Shown: piece by piece, positions 13,101-28,100 of the stretch
How the letters are laid out: each line of letters opens with the position of its first letter
Position numbering within the stretch: position 1 is the stretch's first letter
DNA from: Amblyomma americanum
Taxonomy: Eukaryota; Arthropoda; Arachnida; Ixodida; Ixodidae
Direction: 5' to 3'
Length of the DNA stretch: 64,000 nucleotides
Assembly: GCF_052857255.1 (NCBI RefSeq)
Contig: NC_135497.1
Location: 186,286,084 to 186,350,083 of the forward strand
Translations under genes and position numbers: made by a program
Notes under the pieces: model-generated
Databases searched by the model: none
What the model saw: the letters and a program-made list of their open reading frames with translations, nothing else
What the model was told of the DNA's origin: nothing

Positions 13101-16100
13101 CGACTAGGAAGCACCACATCCTCGCCATCTGCTAACTAAGCACTATTTGTTCACTATCATCACCTGCTTGGAGCAGCTAGTCGGTGAAGTACGTTAATAT
13201 GCATGCAGCACACTGACATGAAACCATGCATGCGCATCACGAAAAAGTATGCTCTGGCTACCACGACAATTGGGCTGCAGTTTTATCGCTGTCATCAACA
13301 TGCAGACCATGTGGTGCCCCGCCCTCGCACTGAATGCAATGCAACAACCCAACATTGACATGTCAACTTAGTTCTTAGAAAACTTCAACTTGTTTGGTGG
13401 CTATCTCATTTAGCTTGAGTTACTCTTTTAATGACGATAGCAATTCCTTCTACAAGCACAGCTCCAAGTGCTGCTACTTGCACGCTAATTACTAGTAAAC
13501 TGTTCATGATGACAACAACACAGAGATGGACTTCAATTGACTTTTGACCACACAGGATTGCTGCATTAAATCACCGAAAAGAGTCAGTATTTTATAATTA
13601 GAAATTAACATCCGCCGAAAAAAAAAGCTCTGGTTCTGAAATAAAAACCAAAAAGTACGCTGAATTTTGAAAAAATATAAACCGAAATCTTCAAACCCTA
13701 AACATAAGATAATTTTTTGGCTTTCCAGCAAACAACCAATCAAACATGATACACTTCTCGTAGACTGCTTTTCCAGTTCAACTGCTGCAGGCTCGCATTT
13801 TTGCTCTCAATGAAATCTAAGAAGAGAGCCATTTGAAGATCTCATCCCAGCAACAGCTTACCGATTTTGCAGGAGTGATCTGCATGACAGAGGAAGTAGC
13901 TGGAGTCATCTGCGCAGCCTTTACGGCAGGTGTGACTAGGTCCTTGGAACAGGCTGCAACTGGCTCCTTTGGACTAGAATCCGAAGAATCCACGACGACT
14001 TCTAGAATGTCACATGGCAGCGCGTCCGAACTGGAACAAATAAAAAAATTTGAATATAACAGTGAAATTTCCACACTCAGATTAATAGCATTAAAAGTGG
14101 AAACAGCCAATGCCAGAAGCAGTAGTGAAGGGCTTCCAAAATTGTTTGCTCAATGCGCAGTTCCAATCCACTGAAATTCATTCAACTAAAACTCATTTGC
14201 ATCGAATAAAATAACGTGCAGGCGAGAGATTTTCCAAAACTTTATTTTTTCACTGCAGTTGTTTATGGCCAATAATAAAAGAAAGCAACCAGGACACATG
14301 GCTGCTGAAAGTAGAAATTTTTGCTCCATTTGCGCACAGCTTTGTCATTTTTTAAATCTTGGTCACATATGATTGAGAGTGTGTACAATTGCAGTATTAT
14401 CTTGTCCCAACAAATCCTGCTTTAACGGATATTTGGATATAACCAGGGGTTCGACTTTTTATTTTTATTTTTGAAAATTCAGTACACTCTTTAAGGTGTT
14501 TATTTCAGAACGCAAGTTTCATTTTCTTTTTCGCCGATTATTAGTTTTGACAAATGAATTACTGACTTTTTTTATGATTTAATGAGGCAATTCTGTGTGA
14601 TCAAAAATCTATCGTGGCATTTTTTCAGCATGAAATGTTTATTTACCAGTAATTAACATGCTTGGAGCTCTGATTATACAAGGAATTGCTTATCATAAAA
14701 AAATTGTGCTACAATTTCGTAATGTAATTTTTGAGCGCAACTGCTGCGGTATTTAACCATAGGCAACCACAGGCAGAACACGCAGTACCATGCGGAAGTG
14801 GACATGGGTTTAGGCTTCGGCAATGCGCACAGTGATCCACCACTGCTGAGATTCTCCTTAGGCAAATCCTCACTGGAAAAGTTTGCAAATGACATTACTG
14901 CTTTAGTAATGTGATACCGACACAAGCAAGGATGTCAACTCAGGCTAATGTTATTTGTTGGAAATGACACTAAATTCACCGCCTGACAGGGGGCTATTGC
15001 AGATCCTCGAAATTCAGTGGGTTGTCAAGTGCAATTCAGTGTCTTATTTGCAGGCTTCCGTCTTCTGCTTCAGATTACTTAAATTTCAAGGGACTGGTTA
15101 CCAATTGCGCATGTAGCTGCTACATAAGGCACCATGTTATACACTATTTGATATTAAACTACACCATTTAACACAAAATGCCACGCATCTCTGTACAAAC
15201 GGTCCCAAGCAGGAAAAGGACAATTTTGCACATGCTAACTAAAACGCCACAGCAAAATGCCCCAGGCAATGGTCGGCACAGCTACCGTTCAACATGACAA
15301 TTTCAATAAGGAGATCATTCAGACAGATTAGGCGGAACACGGGAGAGACGATTGCAGCATACTATAGACAGTAGAACATTAATCAAGGTGTCGACGCATG
15401 GGTGCGATCTGTATAGCACAGTCGAAAAACCAAGCACGAAATTTCTGGAAGTGGGTGACAGCGCCGAGAAAGGGAGCAGGTGCCACAGCTCGCGTCAAGC
15501 TGCATGTCCCTCCCCCTGACTTCTCAAGAGGACTAAAAGCAACTAGAAACAACAACCGTAAGCCTGCGTGCGCTGCTTCGCTAAAGTTGTGGGGAGGGGA
15601 CGACCAGGGTTGTGAGCTAAGACGCACTAGTGGGAGCCCAAGCCTTCGAGCGTGCTCTAGAACAATCTTTTCCTTCATTTGCACCACAGTTCACAGCCAT
15701 GCGACCTACCATCACGCTACTGCTTTCCTCCTTGCGCTTTCTTCACTATCTTTAATCCTACACTGCATTCGCCCTCTTTCATCCTCCAATGCGCTCATTC
15801 ACTCAGTTACGCCAAAGCCGACTGTGATGCTCAACGCAGGAATGGCCGTCTAAGAGCTGTGGTCTAAAAAGTAAAACAAATTAAATATGATAGCTGGCAG
15901 ATAAAATACCAAGTAGAACTCTACTTCTATGAACTAGGTTATGTTATCGCTAGGTGGTTGCTCTGGGTTGAGCCAGAGCGTGCGGCATCACGTGGTGTGC
16001 GTGTTAACACCAGCGACGGAACTGCCACTCAATTGTAGCGCTAGCCAGAACATGACGTTTTTTTCATGATGTCCATGCATGGCTGCGTGTCAGTGTCCTA

Positions 16101-19100
16101 CATGCATACTACAGTTAAACCTTAATGTAACGAACTTCAATATAATGAAATCCTCTATATAACGAAGTATTCCAGTTTTCATAACTTCTCATCCACAAAA
16201 CATCATGTATTTTAGCCTTAATATAAAGAACCAGATTTTGGCCCACTTTCAATGCAACGAAATTTCGTTGGTGGCTGGAAACGAACTTGCAGAAAAATTG
16301 TATCATGGACATCAGTGCGGTTGAGCGGACCACGTGCAGAAGCGCGTATCGGAGAGCGTCCATAATATATGGGCGCCATACTGCTCTCACAAACAGAGCG
16401 CATGGCAGACGTAAATACACGTAAATATGACGACGATCACAGTGGTGAGTGCGCCGCCGGCCACGCCATCTGGGGCAGTACGGGCGAGGCTGGCATGAGC
16501 ATCTGCGCAGCCTTGGCTGCCTTCTGGGCCAGCCCGCGGCTCTTGCTATCTCGTCCAAAATAAGCGAATCGGCGCCGAATGTGACGCGCTGCTTGTGCTC
16601 GAAGTCAGCTCGCCACGTTTGTCACGTTTACCACGTTTACGGATGCCCAAAGCTTGGTAAAAGGACTAGAAGGTCAGTGCTGTTGGCGCAGCCGTCAGCT
16701 GTGAAGCCCATCGCGCGTTTCACACCTGACAATTACCTTGCTTCGATGCGTGTAAAGACACACTCGCGCTTACGGCAGAAAACGGCAGTAGGGTTGGCCT
16801 GATTTCATTTCATTGGTTGGTGATTGGAGGACACTCTCCTTGTTCTCGCCGACATGAAGAAAGATAGAAGAGTAAGGAAAATGCGAGAAAGGGAGGGGGC
16901 AGACGGCATGGCCTGTCGCGAGGCCACTGTCGACGACCACGAGGTCGCACCAGTGACAGCGGCAGAACGCGACGCCGTATCTGCGGTGTGCTTGGGGCAC
17001 TTAAGGATGATGACAGAAAAACCAAAACTCGAGATGAGTGCGTTGTTCCCATCACCCACAAGGTGGCCGGAGCGATGGACATGCTGGGGCGGCTCACCAC
17101 AAGACTCGCATAACGCCGTTGCTGCTGGCGAAGAAAGGGCAGAAGAAGCATTTTAATCGCAAATAAAGGCTTTTCCTGTGAGTTATCCACAGTGCGTTTT
17201 TGGCGGATTTTAGCATGCTAGGAGGCGAATTTCTATGCTGCAAAATTTCACTATTACGAAGTAAATCGCCAATTTTACTGACTTCGTTATATCGAGGTTT
17301 AACAGCATAGTTGAAAAACATGCTAAACCGATTAACTGCTCCAAGCGGGTGATGACAGTTAAACAGTGCTTAGCTAGCAGGCAGCGAGGAGGTGGTGCTT
17401 CCAAATCTGGAGAGATATTCCCCCATATAAGTCGACTCCGCACTAGTGCCCCTCGCTGGCTAAAAGAAAGTTGACTCCAAATATAAGTCACTGCATCCCC
17501 CTACGGCCCCCCTTACCAAGCCTGCCTGCCTCTGCCCCAGACCCACATTATGTAGTTTCCTACGTGATGGCATGACGGTGCGTTCGCAGCTCAAAGCAAT
17601 AAACGCTGAACGATACAATTGCAAAGCCAGCAGTCAAGAGGCAAATGGAGATACAAGGCAATAAAACAGTACACTCACATGCTGCCTAGCTGCTGAGTAG
17701 CGGCAAACAGAATACCCAACGGTTCGGCAGTTTCGTATTCTGGTGCAACGCAAGCTATAGAGGTTACTAAAAGTTTGCTCTTACCGCCATTCGTACAGGA
17801 AAGCAACCGCCTGTGCGAGCGAACCAGATAAATGACACGCAACTGACTTTTCTTACCAGAAGCAATTTACAAACGAATCATGGACCTTTTTTGACATCAC
17901 CCACTCACCTAACACAGCCGCATGTGGAAATGCGGCCGCGCCGATCTTACCAAGCCTGCCCTGCGCACACCTGTGTGCATGCTGGTATGCATGTGCAATA
18001 GAGAGCGCAAAATATGCAAGAAACAGTTGTTTTCTTTTTTAAAAAATTCGTGTAAAAAGTTGGGGGTGCGCAGATTATGTGTGGGTGCAAATTGCGCGTG
18101 TAAATCTGTACAACCAGCCAAATATGCCTTGCATGCCAAGAATACTGACCTTTTTCGGTTAAAACAGAATTTCAAAAACTGAATTCAACATACTTTGACA
18201 TTTTTCAGTTGAAACCAAAACGTCCAACCCCTAGATAAAACGTACCAATCTGCAATGTCTGGTTGGTTTTCCTACCTGTGCCATTAACTTCACCTACTTC
18301 AGAATCAGTTACAACATACATTCGAATAAACAGACCGAAGTAAAAGGCAGACAACCTGGGCCCATTAAATAGCAAATTAGTCAAGTACCCTGTCTGGTCT
18401 CATTCACTGTCTAGACTCTCCAATCGTTCCCAGAGAAGGAAAGGCACACTAACTGGCACTAACTAACCGTGCCATGAGAAAAAAAAAAAACATGAACGTT
18501 GACTAAACAAACAAGTAAAACAAATGCAAACAAGTAAAAGGACCAACACTAACATTGGATGGAAACAGGCGTTTTAGTTGGCATTCGTGCTTCATTTATT
18601 TCCTCGCGGTGTGCAAGTGTGGCCACAAATGGGCCAGCTGAGTGGTTTTATTTATTTATTTATTTATTTATTTACAAATACTGTTGGCCATGGGGGCATT
18701 ACAATGGTTGAATGTAACATGAAGAGTAATGTGATCACTTGAGCAGTCCTAGGTGTTGATTACATATGTTGCAGGTCTCTTCATTTTCTCACCAGGAAGT
18801 GTTTCACCATTACAGCGCTGACATGTTTCCCATTGCTTCTGCCCCCGTGATTCTTTCTGTGCGTTGATATTGTGTGTTCATCATAGTGTTTGCAGTTTGT
18901 GCAGTGGAGCCTCTTCACAAGCAGTACTGACGCTTGTGAGGAGGCTCCACTGCTGCCACATCACACCTTGAAGGAGACTTCAGAAGACTTTACCATCCTG
19001 CAGAAATCCTACATTCAAATTTCCGACAATGTGCATTTAACAGAACAACAAAAAATCATCAATGGCGTGCAGATCTTAGGTCAGAAGTAGACGACTACCC

Positions 19101-22100
19101 AGGTTTTCGCCAAATAAATTTACTATGAGGCAAATAGTTTTTGGCTTCTTGGTGGCCATTCGTTAATTTGAACCTCCTAACTTGGACAATTATCCTGGTC
19201 CCTTGAAGTTTGAATTAATTAGCTTTCACTGCATTAATTTCCAATTATTTTTTGCAGTTCAACCAGAATATTTTTTTTTGGCAACTTGAAAAAATTACCC
19301 AGCAGTCCATTAAAAAATGTTACACAAAGCATTTACAAGACTTACATGCAAGCACTGACAGCACAGTAGTGAACAGAAAGATATGATAATTCAGTTGTTC
19401 GAATTTAAGTGTTTTAACCGAAATAAATTTGTACACGAGGCTGGTGGGACGACCGCGTCAGACTTTTTACACAATAGCAACCATCATAATCAACGATAAT
19501 TTGTTCACATAGAAAACTTGTTCAAGAACTGTTTTCTGCGCTGCATGAAGGTATCAATGATTATATATTTTTTATTTCAAAATAAGGCAACAATTTCAAG
19601 AATGCCTTTTCACAATAGTACCTTTATGCGTCAATACTTCATACGCAAGCTTTTTCCGGCGATCACTGCTTAACTCTGCCAAAGCATGGAGTCCAGGAAG
19701 CTGTCAGTGAAAGTCTAGTCCATGTTTCTTCACTTCTGCAGCACCTTCTCGACTTTGTTTGGCCTGCTTATTCAAATATGTGCTTGACAACTCCATTAAG
19801 TCCACCGTCCTCTTCTTCATTCAATTTTTCACAAGCGTAGAAGAGTGATTCGGATTGTAGTTCTGTTAAAATACATATCCAAATCCCAGATCCTTACGTG
19901 CCGATGGAAGCATAACCTATTCAAGAATGCCCTGATCAACCTCTTCGCTCATGGTACCTTGAATTCAGTCAAGATGACAAAATCCACAAGTGGAAAATCA
20001 GCCCCGTCCAACTATGTTCCCGCTTCTGTGGTTCACTCCTTTGCGGTCATTAGTTGGGCCCCACCCGACAACACGACTCGGCAGTAGTGGTCCGCTGTCG
20101 GGCACTGCCCAACAAGTTTTTCCAAGGTTGAACTGTGCGCATGTTTGTTTTCTGCCATGCAGGATGTCCGCCATCTATTAGACAATTAATAAACTCAATT
20201 TTTCTTGAGCTTTTCTTTTTTAAAACTAGATGGCAGCACATAAGCGCTCTATAGCTTTGACATGTGTGAGCGTTCTGTGGTTCTCTTTACATGCCGCTGG
20301 CAGCACAACATGGCCGTGTTCTCGCCTAGTGCTTTCTACAGCAAAAACTGCCAAGCTTTCAGCGAAAGTGATGATTTCAATGAGAAAGACAACTATGTGT
20401 CTCCATCAGATGAAGAAAGCGAATGCAGGCGCCGTGGCCTCCGCGATCAGTTCCGGCTGCGAGCAACGTGTGCTTGATCACGGAGGCGATGAATGCGCAC
20501 AGGAGCTTACAGGTGCCACCCATGGATGGCGCTAGAGGACGCAGCTCATGATCATCATCGTCAACTTTTTTTCCTGCCGCGAGCTCCCGCTATCCATATC
20601 TGCACCAGTATCACCAGTTCCAGCGTTTTGTGGCTGTCACAAGGCACGGGAGTTGTGGTTCACCACAGTTGTGGCTTTCACATACTGCCGTTGAGCATTG
20701 GTAGTTTTAGCAGTTTTAGAACGATGGGCAAGCACCTTATTAACTAGACTGCTGGGAGTTTGCTGTCGAACACGGCAAGCATGCGGCAGGCAGGAAATTC
20801 TATGTGGCCGAGAAGTGCATCCAACGATGGTGCAACCAAAAGGATGCATTGAGGAAAACAAGCTGCAAAAAGTGCGCTTTCCGAAGCAAGTTTCCCGAAC
20901 TGGGAGAAGAGCTGCTCAACGGCTATGGATTGGCAGCAGACGTGCTGCGTGACTTCTTGAGGGATGAGCGTGCACCAGAGCGACCAGAGCACAGCACCAG
21001 CTCAGAGTCTGAATACACCGCGAGTGGCGAATGAACATAGAATAAATGCCGCTGATTTCCTGATTGGTGCGTTTTTACTTTAAAAAATTTTTTTTTCGCA
21101 AATCACGTGTATGGGCCGCACCCCCACATTTGGCCCTCAAATCCGGAAAAAAAAGTGCGGCCCTTACACACGCTTATACGGTAATATTAATTTAGGACAG
21201 ACGGAATACGAATGCAATGGGAAGTGCCCATGAAAGGACAAAAATGAAAACGAAGTGCAGGCAAATAGTTACGACCCCAACTACACCTGACGGAAGAAAA
21301 GAGAATTATTATGTCATACAGTCAAACCCACTTATAACAATACCGCTTTTAACAATATATCGGATATAGCAATGGACAGCCATGGCACCGTCACCTTTGC
21401 AATGGGTTCTATGGTAAAATAAACCGCTTATAACAATGCTATCATACTAGATTGTCGGTTGTAACAATTAAATGTAGTCATTTGGAGCCAACCCTCGAAG
21501 AAAAAAAACTCGCAAACGCAGCTACCACGCCAGCCAAACTACGCTTACGGCGCAAAAAATGCGCACGCGTATGCGGAGCCGCCCGCACAGCGGCCACAGC
21601 GGCTGCGAAAAGATCACGTGACGACGCATACGAGGTGAGACGCATGGGGTGAGCCGGAGAAGCTTGTATGACTCGGAGGAGGAGAAAAGATGGGCACTTT
21701 CCTCTGGGCAGAGGTGGAGAGGGTAGGGAGGCGCTTCCTTTTGTTGCTTTTGTATCCGCGCGGGGAGCAGTCCATTCTGAGGGTGCGCCGCCCGTTGAAA
21801 ACGCGTCACGGCATTTCAGCGTGGGCTGCCCCATCTTTCCCACTTTCTTTGGCTCCTGGTTCACGAGCTGCACATGTTCCGAGGGCAGCATACAGCGTCA
21901 AAGCACGTGCGTTGCCGGCATGGTTTTTATCATCTGCCATCACCGGCCTCGGTCCTGCTGGTTCTGCAAGCCCATCGGATTCCTCCCCAGAGTTCAACAA
22001 TGAACGATTCTCCTTCAGGAAGCGCGGCCAGCATGGCTCTACCGGATCAACTGCCGCAGAAGAGAAAGCGAGCGGCAATATCTTTGGAAACGAAGCGGAA

Positions 22101-25100
22101 CATTTTGAGGGAGCACCGAGGTGGTGAAAAAGTGTGCAACTTAGTACGCAAGTACGGCCTGTCACAGCCGGCGGTTTCAACCATTATCCGCAACGCGCTC
22201 AATATGACTGAAAACGAATGCCATGCTAGTGCTGGCCATGCTATGGAGGACGGCCGGAAGAGGATTCGGCATGGTGCCTACAAAGACGTGGAGGAGGCAC
22301 TGTATCAGTGGTTACTTAGCGCACGTGCTATGAACTTCCCAATTAGTGGCCCGATTTTAGCGGAGAAGGCGAAGCACTTTGCGCATCTCCTTCTAAAACA
22401 CCGATTTCCAGCCTGGTGGTGGTTGGATTCAGCGCTTCAAGGAGAGGCACGGAATCGTCTACAAGGCAGTCGTGGGCGAGGCAGGGTCGCTCGATGTTGA
22501 CGCTAGATGGAAGTAGTTGGAAGAGATGCTGCCGTATATCTGCGAAGCATATGCAGACCGGGACTTGTACAATGATGACCAGACCGGGCTATTCTTCCAA
22601 ATGCTTCCGTCTAAGACGCATGCACTCAAAGGCGATCGCTGTAAGGGTGGCAAGCAGAGCAAATTGCGGGCGACCATTTTCCACTGTGCGAATGTGGATG
22701 GCAGCGACAAGTGCCCTGCCTTCGTAATTGAAAAACCTAGGAATCCCCACTGTTTCCGTGGTGCTGCGGGGATTCCAGTTCGTTACCGTCATAATAAGAA
22801 AGCGTGGATGACGCGTGAACTTTTCCACGAGTGGCTATGCGAGTTCGATCAGCGGATGCAGCATGAAGGCAGGAAGGTGGCGTTGGTCCTTGATAACTGT
22901 ACTGCACACCAGACTGCCCAGAAGCTGTCGCATGTGAAAATTTTCTTCCTGCCGCCAAACACGACTGCAGGCTTGCAGCCCATGGACGCAGGCGTGACTG
23001 CGTGCTTTAAGGCATTGTATCGCCGGCGTGTGTTGAGCAGGCTTGCTCTTAACCTGGACATTGCTGTGCGTGAATGCCGACCCGCTCCAGACTAAGATTT
23101 CGCTCCTGATGGCTGTTCAATTCATTTTTGGGGCATGGGCAGAAGTCAGCTCCTCCACCGTCATGAATTACTTCCGAAAAGCGGGCTTCGCCGGGGATAT
23201 CAGTGATGTGGAGTGTTGCGAAGCTCCTGCCGATGGAGCGATTACAGAACTTTGGTCTACGGTGCGCGGTGATGACGGCGACATGGAAGGGATTAAAGTA
23301 TTCTTGCACGCCGACGATGCAGTCACCACAAACGAAGAATTGACTGACGAGGCAATCGTTGCAGCAGTCACCGGCGCGGAAGACGATGACAGCAGCGATG
23401 ACGAAGATGAACCGGAGCTTGTACAAGTTGTCTCTCATCAGGAGGCCTCAAGAATGATAGAGTCCCTGCGGAAATTCATTTTTGCCAAAAACCTTTCACT
23501 CAGACATGTCAACATTTGGGTGCCCTCCAGAACGATGTCAGCAAGATTGCCGCGAAGCAGTCGAAACTCACCGATTACGGGTTTGTTTCAGCAAAGAAGT
23601 GAGAAGTGCAAGCTATTTCGCCCCATTTAAATGCTTTCAAGTTTTCATGTTTTCTTTGTTGTTGTTTTTCGGGCACTAAGGGATTTTTCAAGCTGAGAGG
23701 CAGCCGCAGCAACCTTTTCGTATTTTTTACAATACCCCTTTCGGTGCCACCAAAACGATGCCTCGGCGGAGCTCGCATGTCACTTGCCGTCCGTGACCCC
23801 TCTTTGCAGTTGTTATGCTTTTTTCCGTGCAACCCATTTATAACAATTATCGGTTATAACAATGAAATTTTCGTGGCACTTGAACATTGTTATAAGTGGA
23901 CTCGACTGTATTATATTCAAGCATATTCAAGCACTTCAAGCATGGTCTCACCTCTGGTCACCCTCCAAAGGGTCAAGCAAGCACAGAGGTTCCATTACAT
24001 CTGCTGTGCTCAGGGGACTGGCCACGATGGGACCAGCATCCAAGTCACTGGAGGCTGCCGGTGAGGCCAAGGAGCGAACTGGCGTCCCAGCAGCAGACAC
24101 CTCAACTACCCTTGGGGACTGGCCAGCAGCCATAGGCTCACTGACAACACTGCTGCTTGTCTCTCCGAAGTCATCCATTAGGTCAGTCACATCACGAATT
24201 ACAGGGCCTTCGGACATCTGGGAACCAGCAGGCTGCATAGGACAACAAAATCAACAGTCAACTCTTCGCGGTCCCTAATCAGGCCCCTCCCAGCAACGCA
24301 ACAGGAACGTTCCTGTCTGCTGTCGAGTGCCACCTACCTTTTCCATGGCTGCATTGCACACGCTTTCATTACTACACGTGATGTGCCATCTCTTAAACTA
24401 CATGCAGCCCAAATTTTGTTGGAAGACTTGGGCACATAAAGAAACACCAAGAAATAAATATTCCCTTAGATGTTCTTGCACAGTTGTTTCCTTTCACGGT
24501 GCCAATAACTGGCAAAATAGTTTCAGACCAGAACGGCTACAAAATAGGTAAAAGTTTCGGTCTGCAAAGGGTTAGAAGCATTTAGCTGCCACGTAACTAG
24601 ACGCACAGAAACAGCCAAAACTGCATAATCAGGCATAATGAGAGGGAAACAAAGTTTCACTGTTCTGGAGATAGCTGATAATGTGCTGGGGAGGTACGAA
24701 GCAACAGTATTTAACTTATAGAAATAATTCTCAGCTCGGCCAATGTACTCATCTGAAGCACTTACAGAAGTGACTTGGTAGTCTGTGACGAAGGTACCCT
24801 TCGTCAGTCGAGGAACCTTGGAGCTGGAGTTGGGGCTGTCATGCAGCATCAGTGGCATCTTGCGTTTCACAGTAATGTTGCGGTTGGCTTGCACCATGGT
24901 GACCAGGAACTGGATAAGCTTCTCAACTATCTGTTGCTGTTTCATATGCTTTTGACGCAAACGGGCTACTTCACGCCATAGAGCCTCATTTTCCTTTTTC
25001 ATATCAGCAAGGAGCTGGTCCATGTGCTCTTGACGACCCTGCATGCTGCCAACGTTGGAAAGCAGTTCCTTGAGGACCTCATTGCGGGCGCGTCCATCGT

Positions 25101-28100
25101 CAGGACCCACCCCTCCAGCCCGGCCAGATGGCACCTGCACATGTATTCCCCAGCTCTGGTCAGGCGGTATGTATAGTAGATTATTTTGTAGTGCAGCCAA
25201 TTTTGTGAATGCATTCATGATCAACAGAGCAAAGGATTATCTTAAAATCAGCTCAACTGCCTCACAAATTAACAAACACAATTATGACAATGCAGCACTT
25301 GTAGAAAGCCCATCCATTTCAATGGCCAAATTTCAGGCTTAAATTGAGCACTCAAAACTATGCACACATCTCTACTAATGCACACTTTTTACAAGCCTTC
25401 ATGGGTGTTTAGTACTGAATTTCGGTATGGCCTACTTCCACACAGGACCAGTAACAGGCTTTTAAGAAGCTAACTGCATTTTAGGATGCTTTTGTAAAAC
25501 TTTTCTTGCTCCATCACATTTGAACCACAGTTGTACGCTATGTGCACACCAAACCAAATTGTTCACTACTCTTGGCATTTTTTTTTTTCTTGTACATAAT
25601 CCTCATTCGCAAAGAAGCTCCAAAGTTAAACTCTGAACACACTTTTCTATCCATAAACGTACTTTCGTATGTCACCAGACAAGGGAATGGAAAGAGGTGC
25701 TCGTTATGACGTACATAACGGATGCCAACAGTCACTGAAACCAACGAGCACAGGAGATGTCTTTTTTTTTCAATTCTGTAGTTTCTAATCAATGACAGAT
25801 TAATAAAAGCAGAAGGACAAACAACCACAAGCCATCGGTGGGATCCAAATCCAGGAATTCCGAATCACGCGTCCAGTGCTCTACCAACTGGGCTACAACG
25901 ACGGCTGTCCAATCTGGGCTACAACGACGGCTGTCCAATCTTCTGCTTTCAGGGGCATTTATGTGTAGTGTAACCGAACCTCGAGAATGTCCACCAGCAC
26001 CACCCTGGTCCATAGCGACGGACACAGTACATCCTGTATTAGCACGAGTGCCACGTAGGAGTGTGGTTGAACAGTGAGGGCTGATGCTCTGCGAGAACCT
26101 TCTTAGGCCACATTCCCACAGCCGGCCTCCTCTATGGCGCGGAGACGACGGAGCCGAAAACTGCAGCAGCAACGAAGCGGCGCGATATTCTAATCGAAAT
26201 AGGCGCCAGAGACCGGCAAACCAGTTAGGGCGGGTGCTCGCTCCTCCCACGTTTCTCCCGCGTGAAAAAAGCAAAAAAAAAATTTGGCGGTGGCGGAGTC
26301 CGAAGGAGATGCCGAAGGTGCGGTGAAAGTCGTCTGTCGTCTGCTTGCGCGTTGCTTTTCTTGTCTATTATCGCAGAACAAACATGCAATCTCGCAAGCG
26401 GTGGCAAAAGTTAGAAGTCAGTTGAATAACTTTGCGCAGTTCCACATTTTTACAGCGAACACCACGCGTACAGCACCAAAACATATTTATACGAATATAG
26501 CAAGCTACTATAAAAGCGCTGCGCGCACTGCAGTCACATTATTCTGGCCAATGTGAACGTAATCGAACATATGTAGGGGGTAATGAACTCTGTTATCAAT
26601 ACAGGAATGGTTTGTCAGGGCTTGCTAGATTGTTTTTTATGCTAACGTTCGAGAATTAGGCTAGCAAAACAGTTTGGAGAATATTTTACCAGTATCGGCT
26701 AATTGAAGCAATGAGGCCCTAAAAGCTAGCAACAAGTAAACGGGGTTTCAACGCAGCTTTCATCGCAGGAAGCGGCTAAAAGCCGTCAGCTCGGCGGGTT
26801 GGTGGCGGCCTTCGACACAGCGCTCGTGTCGTCGTGTTTGTTCCGTCCTCGTGTTTTTGCGCGCTGTTTTACCATGGATAGTAGTAATCAACTTGCTCAG
26901 CTTTCCGTACTTGTTCTTCCAATATTATTCCTATGATACGCTTTTTTTATTACTCTGTTTTCATCTCGCGTTTCTTGATCCTCTTTACTGTCTTTGCATT
27001 GTTTTTATTTGAGTTTGTTTTTCTGCTCTTTATCTTATCTGCCCCATCACATCTATCCTCCTTTTTGTCTTCTTCACCTGAATGGTTGTTCTTTTCATCA
27101 GCCATCCCCTTCTCTTCGGTTTAAACCTGGTAACAGGCTTTCCGTCCCCCCCTTCGTTACCGTCCCGAACTCCATCTGTTCGCCATAGTGCACGGGCCGT
27201 GTTTTTTTTTTTAGGTTTTGTCTAAGTTAAGGTTCGTTCTTCGGGCTCCACAACAGCTGCTCCACCGTCCGAGGCGGTATAACAGACGAGATCAGGCAAC
27301 ACTTGACTGAAGGAAGGCTAACTGAATCTTTATGCAGGAATTCACATATTTATAACAGAATAAACAGCGAGTGATTACGGAACTGGCTGAAGGAAAATCT
27401 TCCCTCCTTGGCATCGCTGAAGATGCAAGGGATCGAAATCTAGCACAGAACAATTTTCCAGGCTCCGGAGCCCGGTTTTGAAGCCTAGGAGCCTGTCCCA
27501 CATTTGGCACCCCACAATCACAACAAACTAACACATGATTTGTATACAAACTGCATGGCATGTCTTCCAGGTTCCGCAAGGTTCAAACCCCTCTCCCTAA
27601 AGTACTCAGCACGATAAGAACATCAAAATTTCTTTTAAAAAATGGCATTCCGGGAACGGGCCCTCGAAATGATTGGCCCTCTAGGTTTAGGTGCCACACC
27701 CCATTCTTCCACAGTATTACTCAAACTCTCTCCCTTACCAAGTAAAAAGAGAAACACACGAAAATACATCAAAGACACTCTCACGTGTTGCCGGCTTCCT
27801 GAGAACCCGTGACCTGGTGACTCCCAGCATTACGGCAATTATCGATCTCAACCGAGCCGCTACAGCCGCAAGTAACAAACTACTCGTCTTCGTGCCGACT
27901 GTTGACAGGCGTCCCCCCAAAATCTGGAAAGCGGCGCCAGCCTGTCATTGCTGCCTCTGAACGTGCGTCAGCATCCTTTTAGTAAGCACACCTACGTTTC
28001 GTTAACCCGGCCCACTTCTCGAGAGCCGTTGGTATGCCACGTCCTCAGGCTTCGGCGAGCCGCGGCGTCTGCTCGCCGCGCCCACACCTGACCGTATGCT

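Noticed and set aside
15398..15853. 151-codon plus-strand frame
   Set aside because: No motif, overlaps a dispersed repeat and has an equally long frame on the other strand.
16824..17156. 110-codon plus-strand frame inside the pogo-like element
   Set aside because: No transposase motif. A longer frame lies on the opposite strand over the same bases.
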